A DNA stretch of 34,105 nucleotides from an uncultured Bacteroidales bacterium (GTDB taxonomy: Bacteria; Bacteroidota; Bacteroidia; Bacteroidales; UBA932): NCBI GenBank assembly GCA_905234795.1, contig CAJOIQ010000032.1, positions 1 through 34,105 of the forward strand, written 5' to 3'. Positions 15,579 to 23,579 of the stretch are shown here, piece after piece. Each line of letters begins with the position of its first letter. The stretch's first letter is position 1. The position numbers and the translations under genes are program-made. Under the pieces are notes generated by a model that was not told where the DNA came from, did not search any database, and was given only the letters and a program-made list of their open reading frames with translations.

Positions 15579-16097
15579 ATGGCAAATCAAAACGTAAAAA
15601 GAGTTAAGACCTCTGACCTTGAGCTCAAGGACAGACTGGTAGCCATCAACCGTGTTACCAAGGTCACCAAGGGCGGCCGTCACTTCCGCTTTGCCGCCAT
15701 CGTCGTAGTAGGCGACGAGAATGGTGTCGTAGGCTACGGCCTGGGCAAAGCCAACGAAGTCACCGCTGCTATCGCCAAGGGTGTGGAAGATGCCAAGAAG
15801 AACCTGGTGAAGGTTCCCGTCATCAACACCACCATCCCCCACGAGCAAGTGGCCCGTTTCGGCGGCGCCGAGGTATTCATGAAACCCGCTGCTCCCGGTA
15901 CCGGTGTAAAGGCCGGCGGTGCCATGCGCGCCGTGTTCGAGAGCGCCGGTGTCCAGAACGTTCTGGCCAAGTCCAAGGGTTCTTCCAACCCCCACAACCT
16001 GGTGAAAGCCACTATCGCCGCTCTTACCGAGATGCGCGACGCTTACACCGTGGCCGGCCTTCGTGGCGTTCCCATGAACAAAGTTTTTAACGGTTAA
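15579..16097 (+). CDS. rpsE: 30S ribosomal protein S5
   Basis: S5 (172 residues) works at the mRNA entry site and affects decoding accuracy. The double-stranded RNA-binding N-terminal domain shows [20 protein letters not shown] and [17 protein letters not shown]; the C-terminal domain has [20 protein letters not shown] and [18 protein letters not shown]. Length matches Bacteroides S5. Confidence 0.97.
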   Translation: MANQNVKRVKTSDLELKDRLVAINRVTKVTKGGRHFRFAAIVVVGDENGVVGYGLGKANEVTAAIAKGVEDAKKNLVKVPVINTTIPHEQVARFGGAEVFMKPAAPGTGVKAGGAMRAVFESAGVQNVLAKSKGSSNPHNLVKATIAALTEMRDAYTVAGLRGVPMNKVFNG

Positions 16098-16110
16098 TAC
16101 TTGAGAGATT

Positions 16111-16281
16111 ATGGCAAAGCTTAAGATTACCCAGGTTCGCTCCAAGAACGGAGAAACCAAGCGTCAGATCGCTAACCTCAAGACTCTCGGTATCCGCCGG
16201 ATGCACCATGAGGATACCCCCATCACCCGCGGCATGCTTGAAAAAGTACAGCATCTGGTTACTTATGAAGTAATTGACTAA
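16111..16281 (+). CDS. rpmD: 50S ribosomal protein L30, with a short internal deletion
   Basis: L30 (56 residues) is a small ferredoxin-like-fold protein of the large subunit. MAKLKITQVRSKNG at the start and HHEDTPITRGMLEKV in the C-terminal half are typical. Between them relatives have about four more residues: the run LG(I/L)RR is normally followed by a loop ending in V before the HEDTP signature, but here IRRM leads straight to HHEDTP at 16203/16204. The frame is kept. This bypasses a loop that is present even in E. coli L30. Confidence 0.92.
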   Translation: MAKLKITQVRSKNGETKRQIANLKTLGIRRMHHEDTPITRGMLEKVQHLVTYEVID

Positions 16282-16282
16282 G

Positions 16283-16288
16283 AGGAGG
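16283..16288 (+). promoter_or_regulatory. Perfect Shine-Dalgarno site before rplO
   Basis: AGGAGG, a full match to the anti-Shine-Dalgarno sequence, 7 bases before the rplO ATG at 16296. Confidence 0.82.
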
Positions 16289-16295
16289 ACTAGAG

Positions 16296-16745
16296 ATGAA
16301 ACTTGAAAATCTGAAGCCCGCAAAGGGCGCTACCCATAACACCAAGCGCGTCGGTCGCGGCCAGGGTTCCGGTAAGGGCGGCACTGCCACCCGCGGTACC
16401 AAGGGCGCACAGGCCCGTGCCGGTTATGAACACAAGGTTGGTTTCGAAGGCGGTCAGATGCCCATTCAGCGCCGTCTCCCGAAGTTCGGCTTCAAGAACC
16501 CCACCCGTGTAGAATTCAAGGCCGTGAACGTGGCCACCCTGCAGGCCCTCAGCGAAAAGCTGAACCTGAAGGCCATCGATGTGGACACCCTGATCACCGC
16601 CGGTATCGCTTCCAAGGGAGAACTTGTGAAGGTACTGGGCAACGGTGAGATCACCGCCGCCATCGAGGTGAAGGCCAACGCCTTCTCCGCATCCGCCACC
16701 AAGAAGATTGAGGCTGCCGGAGGTAAAGCAATCGTTACTGAATAA
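16296..16745 (+). CDS. rplO: 50S ribosomal protein L15
   Basis: L15 (149 residues) has a long basic N-terminal extension that threads through 23S rRNA. The sequence shows RVGRGQGSGKGGTATRGTKG near residues 18-37, GFEGGQMPIQRRLPKFGFKN near residues 49-68, and a globular C-terminal half ending KKIEAAGGKAIV. It is complete, has a perfect Shine-Dalgarno sequence, and is followed 8 bases later by secY. Confidence 0.97.
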   Translation: MKLENLKPAKGATHNTKRVGRGQGSGKGGTATRGTKGAQARAGYEHKVGFEGGQMPIQRRLPKFGFKNPTRVEFKAVNVATLQALSEKLNLKAIDVDTLITAGIASKGELVKVLGNGEITAAIEVKANAFSASATKKIEAAGGKAIVTE

Positions 16746-16753
16746 GCACAGCG

Positions 16754-18073
16754 ATGAAGAAGTTTATTGAGACAATCAAAAACATCTACAACATCGAGGA
16801 ACTGCGCAAGCGAATCGGTTACACCATCCTGCTTGTGCTGGTCTACCGACTGGGTAGCTTCATCCTCCTTCCGGGCCTCGATCCCGAGGTTCTGAAGGGA
16901 GGTATCGCAGGTACCCAGGAGGGCCTCGTCGGTCTTCTCAATATGTTCTCCGGCGGTGCCTTCGGTAATGCATCCATCTTCGCCCTCGGTGTAATGCCGT
17001 ATATCTCGGCATCTATCGTCGTCCAGCTTCTGGGCATGTTCGTTCCCGCCTTCCGCAAAATGCAGATGGAAGGTGAGAGCGGCCGCCGGAAGATGAACCA
17101 GATCACCCGCTATCTCACTGTGGCCATCCTCGCCATCCAGGGTCCCGCCTACGTCGCCGGCATGATTCCCGCCGGTGCCCGTACCGTTGCCTGGAGCCCC
17201 TTCATGTTCAACCTGGTGTCTACCGTCATCCTGATGGCCGGCTCCATGTTCGTGATGTGGCTGGGCGAGCGCATCACCGACCGCGGTATCGGCAACGGTA
17301 TCTCCCTCATCATCATGATCGGTATCGTAGCCCGTCTGCCTTACGCCCTCTTCGCCGAAGGTGTGCAGAAATTCACCGGTAACGGTGTGGGTGGTCCCCT
17401 CCTGTTCATTGTGGAAATGGTTGTTTGGGTGCTCGTCATCCTGGCTGCCATCGCCCTTGTACAGGCTGTCCGCAAAGTTCCCGTGCAGTATGCCAAGCGT
17501 GTTATCGGCAACAAGCAGTATGGTGGTGTGCGCCAGTACATCCCGCTCAAGATCAATGCCGCCGGCGTGATGCCCATCATCTTCGCCCAGGCTCTGATGA
17601 TGTTCCCGATGCTGCTGGGCCGCTACGATGCCACCCGTGGCATTGCCGCTGCCTTCTCCAGCTACACCACTGTTTGGTATAACATCGTGTTCGGCCTCCT
17701 GGTCATCATCTTCACGTACTTCTATACCGCCGTTACGGTGAACCCCACCATGATGGCCGAAGACATGAAGAAGAACGGCGGCTTCATCCCCGGTGTCAAG
17801 CCCGGTAAGAAGACGGCCGAATACCTGGACAGCATCATGACCAAGGTGACCCTCCCGGGTTCCATTTTCCTGGCCATGATCGCCTGTATGCCGGCGCTTG
17901 CCAATGTGATGGGTGTGAACAACCAGTTCGCCAGCTTCTTCGGCGGCACCTCGCTGCTGATCATGGTGGGCGTAATCCTGGACACCCTCCAGCAGATTGA
18001 AAGCTATCTGCTCATGCGCCACTACGACGGACTCATGAAGACCGGCCGTCTTACCGGCCGCTCTGGCATGTAA
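16754..18073 (+). CDS. secY: Protein translocase subunit SecY
   Basis: SecY (439 residues) is the channel of the Sec translocon in the inner membrane. Ten hydrophobic helices can be traced. Signatures include the helix 2 region ALGVMPYISASIVVQLLGMF, GERITDRGIGNGISLIIMIG, the cytosolic loop RKVPVQYAKR, and GGFIPGVKPGKKTAEYLD. Length is close to Bacteroides SecY. Its placement after rplO and before map and infA is standard, so it is expressed with the ribosomal proteins. Confidence 0.97.
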   Translation: MKKFIETIKNIYNIEELRKRIGYTILLVLVYRLGSFILLPGLDPEVLKGGIAGTQEGLVGLLNMFSGGAFGNASIFALGVMPYISASIVVQLLGMFVPAFRKMQMEGESGRRKMNQITRYLTVAILAIQGPAYVAGMIPAGARTVAWSPFMFNLVSTVILMAGSMFVMWLGERITDRGIGNGISLIIMIGIVARLPYALFAEGVQKFTGNGVGGPLLFIVEMVVWVLVILAAIALVQAVRKVPVQYAKRVIGNKQYGGVRQYIPLKINAAGVMPIIFAQALMMFPMLLGRYDATRGIAAAFSSYTTVWYNIVFGLLVIIFTYFYTAVTVNPTMMAEDMKKNGGFIPGVKPGKKTAEYLDSIMTKVTLPGSIFLAMIACMPALANVMGVNNQFASFFGGTSLLIMVGVILDTLQQIESYLLMRHYDGLMKTGRLTGRSGM

Positions 18074-18100
18074 TTTTTGAATGTATTGTTGAAGATCGAT

Positions 18101-18880
18101 ATGATCAGGCCTAAAACCGAGGAAGAAATCGAATTGCTCCGGATCAACGGTGACCTGGTGTCCCGTACCCTGGCCGAGGTCGGTAAGCTGGTCGCCCCAG
18201 GTGTGACAACTGCGAAGTTGAATGAGGTGGCCGAGACCTTTATCCGTGACCATGGCGCAATTCCTTCCTTCAAAGGTTTCGATGGCTTTCCCGCAGCGCT
18301 CTGCATGAGCGTGAACGATGTGGTCGTGCACGGTTTTCCGTCCGACAAACCTCTGGAAGAGGGAGACATCGTTTCCGTGGATTGCGGAACCCTGTACAAG
18401 GGGTACAACGGAGATTCGGCCTACACCTTCCCTGTGGGGGAGGTGGACGCCGAAACCCGGAAGCTCCTGGACGTCACCAAGGCGTCCCTGTACAAGGGTA
18501 TCGAGGCTGCTGTGGCTGGCAATCGCACAGGCGATATCGGATACGCGGTGCAGTCGTACGCTGAGTCATTCGGTTTTTCCGTTGTCCGGGAATTGGAAGG
18601 ACACGGAGTCGGGAAGGAGATGCACGAGGAACCCGGTGTTCCCAACTATGGGAGAAGGGGTCACGGAGCACGCCTCCTTGACGGAATGACCATCTGCATT
18701 GAGCCGATGATTTGTGCAGGCGGCAGAGGTGTGTATCTTGCAAGAAATGGTTGGGCAGTACACACCGCCGATCACAAGAACGCGGCGCATTATGAGCTTA
18801 CGGTTGTTGTCCGTAAAGGCCGGGCCGAGCAACTGTCGACCTTCGACTACATTGAGAAAGATGGTTCCATTAAATTTTAA
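18101..18880 (+). CDS. map: Type I methionine aminopeptidase
   Basis: Map removes the N-terminal Met from nascent proteins in the cytosol. From the ATG at 18101 it has 259 residues. All five metal ligands of the pita-bread fold can be placed: D94 (VDCGT), D105 (GDSAYTF), H168 (GHGVGKEMHEEP), E201 (IEPMI) and E232 (HYELTV). Each lies exactly three positions before the matching E. coli residue. An in-frame TTG 24 bases upstream, nearer secY, is a less likely start because the family begins at about the I-x-x-K-T-E-E-E-I segment. It lies between secY and infA as usual. Confidence 0.95.
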   Translation: MIRPKTEEEIELLRINGDLVSRTLAEVGKLVAPGVTTAKLNEVAETFIRDHGAIPSFKGFDGFPAALCMSVNDVVVHGFPSDKPLEEGDIVSVDCGTLYKGYNGDSAYTFPVGEVDAETRKLLDVTKASLYKGIEAAVAGNRTGDIGYAVQSYAESFGFSVVRELEGHGVGKEMHEEPGVPNYGRRGHGARLLDGMTICIEPMICAGGRGVYLARNGWAVHTADHKNAAHYELTVVVRKGRAEQLSTFDYIEKDGSIKF

Positions 18881-18895
18881 AGTGACTTTTTAACA

Positions 18896-19114
18896 ATGTC
18901 CAAACAAGTAGCTATCGAGCAGGACGGTACAGTGATTGAGACCCTCCCCAACGCGATGTTCCGCGTAGAGCTGGAAAACGGTCATGTCCTCCTCTGCAAC
19001 ATTTCAGGTAAGATGAGGATGAACTTTATCCATATCCTTCTCGGTGACCGGGTCAAAGTTGAAATCTCGCCTTACGATTTAACCAAAGGAAGAATTTCTT
19101 TCAGATACAAATAA
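18896..19114 (+). CDS. infA: Translation initiation factor IF-1
   Basis: IF-1 (72 residues) is an OB-fold protein that occupies the ribosomal A site during initiation. [57 protein letters not shown] and a FRYK end are all typical. The length is standard. Confidence 0.97.
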   Translation: MSKQVAIEQDGTVIETLPNAMFRVELENGHVLLCNISGKMRMNFIHILLGDRVKVEISPYDLTKGRISFRYK

Positions 19115-19127
19115 AAATTAGATAACG

Positions 19128-19220
19128 ATGAAAGTCAAGACCTCCATCAAGAAACGCAGTGAAGACTGCAAGATTGTCCGGCGTAAAGGCCGCCTGTACG
19201 TTATCTGCAAGAAGAACTAA
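19128..19220 (+). CDS. rpmJ: 50S ribosomal protein L36, C-terminally shortened
   Basis: L36 is the smallest large-subunit protein, normally 37-38 residues. Here the frame [19 protein letters not shown] runs to VICKKN and stops at TAA after 30 residues. The highly conserved tail, NPKYKQRQG in Bacteroidetes and EPKHKQRQG in E. coli, is missing. Two cysteines of the zinc site remain (C14, C27), but position 11 is Ser and the final His region is absent. The bases after the TAA would encode K-Y-R before a TAG, which may be chance. It is the third ribosomal gene in this cluster to lack a conserved segment. rpsM begins 15 bases later. Confidence 0.88.
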   Translation: MKVKTSIKKRSEDCKIVRRKGRLYVICKKN

Positions 19221-19235
19221 AAGTACAGATAGAAT

Positions 19236-19613
19236 ATGGCTAGAATCGCCGGTGTTGATTTACCCAACAACAAACACGGAGTTATAGGTCTTACCTATAT
19301 CTACGGAATCGGCCGCAGCAGTGCCCAGACTATCCTGGACAAGTGCGGCATCGACCCTACTATTAAAGTCGGAGACTGGAACGACGAGCAGATCGCCGCT
19401 ATCCGTGCCCTCATCAACGAAGAGTTCAAGATCGAGGGTGAACTCCGCTCTTCCGTCCAGATGGACATCAAACGCCTCATGGATATCGGTTGCTACCGTG
19501 GTATCCGCCACCGCGCAGGCCTGCCTGTGCGTGGTCAGAGCACCAAGAACAACGCACGTACCCGTAAGGGTAAGAAGAAGACCGTTGCCAACAAGAAGAA
19601 AGCAACCAAGTAA
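19236..19613 (+). CDS. rpsM: 30S ribosomal protein S13
   Basis: S13 (125 residues) is in the small-subunit head and contacts the P-site tRNA and L5. The helix-two-turn-helix core is seen as [16 protein letters not shown], followed by [20 protein letters not shown] and the basic tail [20 protein letters not shown]. It is one residue shorter than the Bacteroides protein and otherwise regular. Confidence 0.97.
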   Translation: MARIAGVDLPNNKHGVIGLTYIYGIGRSSAQTILDKCGIDPTIKVGDWNDEQIAAIRALINEEFKIEGELRSSVQMDIKRLMDIGCYRGIRHRAGLPVRGQSTKNNARTRKGKKKTVANKKKATK

Positions 19614-19626
19614 AGTCTGATCAGTT

Positions 19627-19996
19627 ATGGCAAAGAAAACTACAACTACCAAGAAAAGAGTTGTAGGCCCACATTTCCTCCACCTTCAACAACGTCATCG
19701 TTTCCCTGTGCAACGCCCAGGGTCAGGTGATCAGCTGGTCTTCCGCCGGTAAGTGCGGTTTCCGCGGCTCCAAGAAGAACACTCCCTACGCCGCCCAGAT
19801 GGCCGCAGAAGATGCGTCCAAGACCGCTTTCGACGCTGGCCTCCGCAAGGTCAAGTGCTATGTAAAGGGCCCGGGTGCCGGTCGTGAGAGCGCCATCCGT
19901 ACCATCAATAATGCCGGTATCGTGGTTACCGAGATCATCGACGTCACCCCCATGCCGCACAATGGTTGCCGTCCTAAGGGCCGCCGTAAGGTTTAA
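19627..19996 (+). pseudogene. rpsK: 30S ribosomal protein S11, frameshifted by a short deletion
   Basis: S11 lines the mRNA exit channel near the 3' end of 16S rRNA and is essential. From the ATG at 19627 the frame gives MAKKTTTTKKRVV, which is the normal S11 start. At 19665/19666 the homology jumps frame: [15 protein letters not shown] and the rest through [12 protein letters not shown] are read from 19667 to the TAA at 19994-19996. Relatives have about seven residues here (a KVDxxGQ-like segment), so some 20 bases are missing, and the result is a shift of frame. Read as it stands, the ATG frame ends at 19752 after 41 residues. Everything downstream is well conserved, so this is not old decay. 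Confidence 0.9.
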
Positions 19997-20016
19997 TTTT
20001 TAACTAAAGAAGAACT

Positions 20017-20619
20017 ATGGCAAGATATACTGGTCCTACCACCCGCATCGCCCGTAAATTCGGCGAGCCCATCTATGGCCCCGACAAAACCTTCGAGAAG
20101 AGAAACACCCCTCCCGGACAGCACGGTCTGGCCGCCAAGCGCAAGAAGCAGAAGGAGTATGGTACTCAGCTCAAGGAAAAGCAGAAAGTGAAGTACATGT
20201 ACGGTGTGCTGGAGCGTCAGTTCCGTAACACCTATGCCCGTGCCGCCCGCATGAAGGGTCAGACCGGTGAGAACCTCATCCTCCTGCTGGAAGCCCGTCT
20301 GGACAACCTAGTGTACCGTCTGGGTATCGCTCCCAGCCGCGCCGCCGCCCGTCAGCTGGTCCTCCACCGCCACATCACCCTGGATGGCGTAGTCTGCAAC
20401 ATCCCCTCCTGCCAGGTAAAGCCCGGTCAGGTGATTGCAGTGCGCGAACGTTCCAAGAGCCTGGAAGTCATTCAGAACAGCATCGCCGCCGCCACCAAAT
20501 ATTCCTGGCTGGAATTCGACGCTGCCACCCTCACCGGTAAGTTCCTGAATGTTCCCGCCCGCGAGGAAATCCCCGAGAACATCAACGAGCAGCTCATCGT
20601 TGACCTCTATTCCAAGTAA
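20017..20619 (+). CDS. rpsD: 30S ribosomal protein S4
   Basis: S4 (200 residues) is a primary 16S rRNA binder and affects decoding fidelity. [20 protein letters not shown], the NTPPGQHG segment, and the S4 RNA-binding domain [20 protein letters not shown] with [15 protein letters not shown] are visible. It is the zinc-free form, without N-terminal Cys pairs. The length fits the phylum. Confidence 0.97.
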   Translation: MARYTGPTTRIARKFGEPIYGPDKTFEKRNTPPGQHGLAAKRKKQKEYGTQLKEKQKVKYMYGVLERQFRNTYARAARMKGQTGENLILLLEARLDNLVYRLGIAPSRAAARQLVLHRHITLDGVVCNIPSCQVKPGQVIAVRERSKSLEVIQNSIAAATKYSWLEFDAATLTGKFLNVPAREEIPENINEQLIVDLYSK

Positions 20620-20641
20620 TAGCATTTAACACCGAATACTT

Positions 20642-21649
20642 ATGGCAATCTTAGCATTTCAGAAACCGGACAAGGTGATCATGCTCGAAGGCACCGATAC
20701 CGTGGGTCGTTTCGAGTTCCGGCCGCTTGAGCCTGGCTACGGACAGACCATCGGCAACGCCCTCCGCCGCATCCTCCTCGCCTCCCTGGAAGGTTTCGCC
20801 ATTTCCCAGATCCAGATTGCCGGGGTCCAGGACGAGTTCCAGACCATCCCCGGCGTCATCGAGGGAATGCAGGATATCATCCTCAACCTCAAGCAGGTCC
20901 GCTTCCGCCGCATGGTGGATACCGTGGACTCCGAGGTGGCGAACATCACCATCAGTGGCAAACAGGAATTTACCGCTGAGGACATCTCCAAAGGATTGTC
21001 TTCTTTCAAGGTGTTGAATCCCGAGCTGCACATCTGCTCGCTGGAGCCCTCCGTCAAGATCACCATCTCCCTGACCATCACCAAGGGCCGCGGTTTCGTT
21101 CCCGCCGAAGAAGAGCGTGACGAAGCCACCCCCATCGGCACCATTCCCGTGGATGCCATCTATACGCCCATCAGAAAAGTCAACTGGACCGTGGAAAACT
21201 ACCGCGTGGAGCAGAAGACCGACTATGAGAAGCTGAACCTGGAGATTGTCACCGACGGTTCCATCTCCCCGGAAGCCGCCCTGCAGGATGCAGCCAACAT
21301 CCTCATCTACCATTTCAAGCTCTTTACCGACGACAAGAAGATCGCCATCGAATCTTCTGTGGAAACCGACAGCAAGGAACTTGACGAGGAGTCCCTGAGG
21401 ATGCGTCATCTCCTTCTTACCAAGCTGTCCGATATGGGCCTGAGCGTTCGCGCCTTCAACTGCCTGAAAGCCGCCGATATCGACACTTTCGCCGACCTTG
21501 TGTCCTACAGCCGCTCCGAACTCATGAAGTTCCGCAACTTCGGCCGCAAGTCCCTGAACGAAATCGACCTCCTGGTAGAGAAGATGAAGCTTTCCTTCGG
21601 CATGGATGTCACCAAGTACAATATTGAACCTAAGAAAAAGATCGTTTAA
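20642..21649 (+). CDS. rpoA: RNA polymerase subunit alpha
   Basis: The alpha subunit (335 residues) dimerises to nucleate RNA polymerase assembly. The N-terminal domain includes [20 protein letters not shown] and the [15 protein letters not shown] segment; a linker follows residue 235 or so; the C-terminal domain, which binds promoter DNA and activators, shows [20 protein letters not shown] and [17 protein letters not shown]. The length is normal. rplQ begins 2 bases after its stop. Confidence 0.97.
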   Translation: MAILAFQKPDKVIMLEGTDTVGRFEFRPLEPGYGQTIGNALRRILLASLEGFAISQIQIAGVQDEFQTIPGVIEGMQDIILNLKQVRFRRMVDTVDSEVANITISGKQEFTAEDISKGLSSFKVLNPELHICSLEPSVKITISLTITKGRGFVPAEEERDEATPIGTIPVDAIYTPIRKVNWTVENYRVEQKTDYEKLNLEIVTDGSISPEAALQDAANILIYHFKLFTDDKKIAIESSVETDSKELDEESLRMRHLLLTKLSDMGLSVRAFNCLKAADIDTFADLVSYSRSELMKFRNFGRKSLNEIDLLVEKMKLSFGMDVTKYNIEPKKKIV

Positions 21650-21651
21650 CA

Positions 21652-22124
21652 ATGAGACACAATAGAGCAGTCAATCATCTTGGTCGCCAGAGCGGTCACC
21701 GCAAGGCTATGCTGGCCAACATGGCATCCTCCCTGAGGCCAAGGCTAAGGCCCTGAAGCCTTATGTTGAGCCCCTCATCACCAAGTCCAAAGAAGATACT
21801 ACCCACTCCCGCCGCATTGTCTTCAGCTACCTGAAGGACAAAGAGGCAACGGCAGAACTCTTCCGCACCGTGGCTCCCAAAGTGGCCGACCGTCCCGGCG
21901 GATACCTCCGTATCCTGCACACCGGTTTCCGCAGCGGTGACGCCGCCGAAATGGTGCTGGTAGAGCTGGTGGACTTCAACGAGGCCGCCCTTGCCGCCGG
22001 CAAGAAAGAGGCCAAGAAGACCACCCGTCGCAGCCGCGCCAAGAAGGCCGAAGCCGTCGAGGCTCCCGCCGCCGAGGCTCCTGCTGCTGAGGCTCCCGCA
22101 GCCGAAGCTCCTGCCGCCGAGTAG
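21652..22124 (+). pseudogene. rplQ: 50S ribosomal protein L17, frameshifted by a short deletion
   Basis: L17 lies near the peptide exit tunnel. The ATG frame from 21652 gives [18 protein letters not shown] and continues to MASSL at 21735. Homology then resumes in another frame from 21738 with [20 protein letters not shown] and runs to the TAG at 22122-22124. Relatives carry about nine residues between these points (a segment like I-x-H-K-R-I-T-T-T), so roughly 28 bases are missing. The ATG frame alone ends at 21756 after 34 residues. The C-terminus is an extension with four or more EAPAA repeats, encoded by near-identical 15-base units. This is the last gene of the cluster and is followed by a terminator. 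Confidence 0.9.
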
Positions 22125-22145
22125 GTTGATACCTTTCAGCAAGGA

Positions 22146-22180
22146 AACACCCAGCCATTTGCGTGGCCGGGTGTTTTTTT
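22146..22180 (+). terminator. Terminator of the ribosomal cluster
   Basis: A stem of AACACCC-A-GCC (22146-22156) with GGC-C-GGGTGTT, separated by an 8-base loop, is followed by seven T residues. It lies 21 bases after rplQ and ends the rplP-rplQ transcript. Confidence 0.87.
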
Positions 22181-22213
22181 ATTCCCTGACGTGCGTATGT
22201 GGAAAAAAATTAC

Positions 22214-22221
22214 TATCTTTG
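22214..22221 (+). promoter_or_regulatory. -7 promoter box of the transporter-kinase-GH3 operon
   Basis: TATCTTTG fits TAnnTTTG and leaves a leader of about 45 AT-rich bases before the ATG at 22272. No operator or riboswitch was recognised in the leader. Confidence 0.7.
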
Positions 22222-22271
22222 AAGACACGGATATAGCCAATAATTATCTAAATTAATAAAAACACAAAACT

Positions 22272-23570
22272 ATGTCAAAGAAAGGTAACAGCAGCATCAT
22301 CGCCATCGTGGCCATGATTTTCCTGTTCGGCATGATTTCCTTTGTGACCAATCTGGCCGCTCCCATCGGTAATATCTGGAAGATGCAGCCCGGTATCGAG
22401 GGCTCCAACTTCTGGGGTATGATGGGTAACATGATGAACTTCCTGGCCTATGCCATCATGGGTATCCCGGCTGGTAAGATGCTCACCAAGTACGGTTACA
22501 AGAAAACCGCCCTCATCGCCATCGCAGTGGGTTTCCTGGGTGTGTTCATCCAGTTCCTCTCCGGTATCGTGGGCGTGGGCGGCGTAGCCCTGGGCCTGCC
22601 CGCCAACTTCTTTGTGTACCTGCTGGGCGCCTTCGTGGCCGGCTTTGCCATGTGCATGCTCAACACCGTTGTGAACCCCATGCTCAAACTTATGGGCGGT
22701 GAGCGTTCCAACCAGTACATCCAGATCGGCGGTTCCTTCAACTCCCTCATGGGTACGCTTACTCCCATGCTGGTGGGTTCCCTCATCGGCACGCTCACCA
22801 AGGATTCCCTCATCACCGACGTGAACCCTGTTCTGTTCCTGGCCATGGGCGTGTTTGCCTTTGCCTTCATCGTCCTGCTGTTCGTGAACATCCAGGATCC
22901 CGAGGCCGTCAAGGATTCTTCCCATGCTGTGAGCCCCCTCAAGTTCAAGCACTTTGTGCTGGGCGTTATCGCCATCTTCGTGTATGTGGGTGTTGAGGTA
23001 GGTATCCCCGGAACCCTCAACTTCTATCTGTCGGATCCCGTGAAGGGCGCCGGCATGGATCCTTCCACCGCCGTCGCTATCGCCGGTTTCGTGGCCGGTA
23101 CCTACTGGTTCCTCATGCTCATCGGCCGTCTGGTCTCTTCCGTCATTTCCGGTAAGGTGAGCGCCCGTACGCAGCTTACCGCCGTTTCCGGTGTGGCCCT
23201 GCTGCTGGTTGTCCTGGCCATCTTCCTGGGTAACTCCTCCACCGTTTCCATGCCCGTGTTCAAGGGCGTGACCGACGGTTTCGGCATGGTGCAGGTTCCT
23301 ATCGCCGCCCTGCTGCTGGTGATCTGCGGTCTGTGCACCTCCGTCATGTGGGGCACCATCTTCGACCTCGCCTGCGAGGGTCTGGGTGCTTCCACCAACC
23401 TGGCATCCGGTATCTTCATGACCATGGTAGTGGGTGGCGGTATCGTTCCGCTTATCCAGAGCGCCCTGGCCGACGCTATCGGCTACATGCCCAGCTACTG
23501 GCTGCTGGCCGCCTGTCTGGCCTTCATCCTGTACTTCGCTGCAGTAGGTTCCAAAGTTAAAAAAGCATAA
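22272..23570 (+). CDS. FucP-family MFS sugar transporter
   Basis: A 432-residue inner-membrane transporter with twelve predicted helices. It resembles the FucP (fucose:proton symporter) family rather than other MFS groups: a first helix FLFGMISFVTNLAAPIGNIW, a helix 4 region with FAMCMLNTVVNPMLKLMGG, and GTLTPMLVGSLIG. In several bacteria members of this family import glucose, galactose or N-acetylglucosamine (NagP). The next two genes encode a ROK sugar kinase and a NagZ-like hexosaminidase, so I infer an amino-sugar substrate, but glucose is also possible. It starts its own operon behind the terminator of the ribosomal cluster. Confidence 0.83.
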   Translation: MSKKGNSSIIAIVAMIFLFGMISFVTNLAAPIGNIWKMQPGIEGSNFWGMMGNMMNFLAYAIMGIPAGKMLTKYGYKKTALIAIAVGFLGVFIQFLSGIVGVGGVALGLPANFFVYLLGAFVAGFAMCMLNTVVNPMLKLMGGERSNQYIQIGGSFNSLMGTLTPMLVGSLIGTLTKDSLITDVNPVLFLAMGVFAFAFIVLLFVNIQDPEAVKDSSHAVSPLKFKHFVLGVIAIFVYVGVEVGIPGTLNFYLSDPVKGAGMDPSTAVAIAGFVAGTYWFLMLIGRLVSSVISGKVSARTQLTAVSGVALLLVVLAIFLGNSSTVSMPVFKGVTDGFGMVQVPIAALLLVICGLCTSVMWGTIFDLACEGLGASTNLASGIFMTMVVGGGIVPLIQSALADAIGYMPSYWLLAACLAFILYFAAVGSKVKKA

Positions 23571-23579
23571 TTTCCCCTT

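Noticed and set aside
16466..18331. A 621-residue minus-strand open frame opposite rplO, secY and map
   Set aside because: It is rich in His, Asp and Gly, has no recognisable domain, and lies fully opposite well-supported genes. GC-rich codon use leaves the complementary frame open.
22050..22124. A CRISPR array or tandem repeat locus at the GCTCCTGC-like units
   Set aside because: The units are in-frame codons of the L17 tail with no spacers between them.
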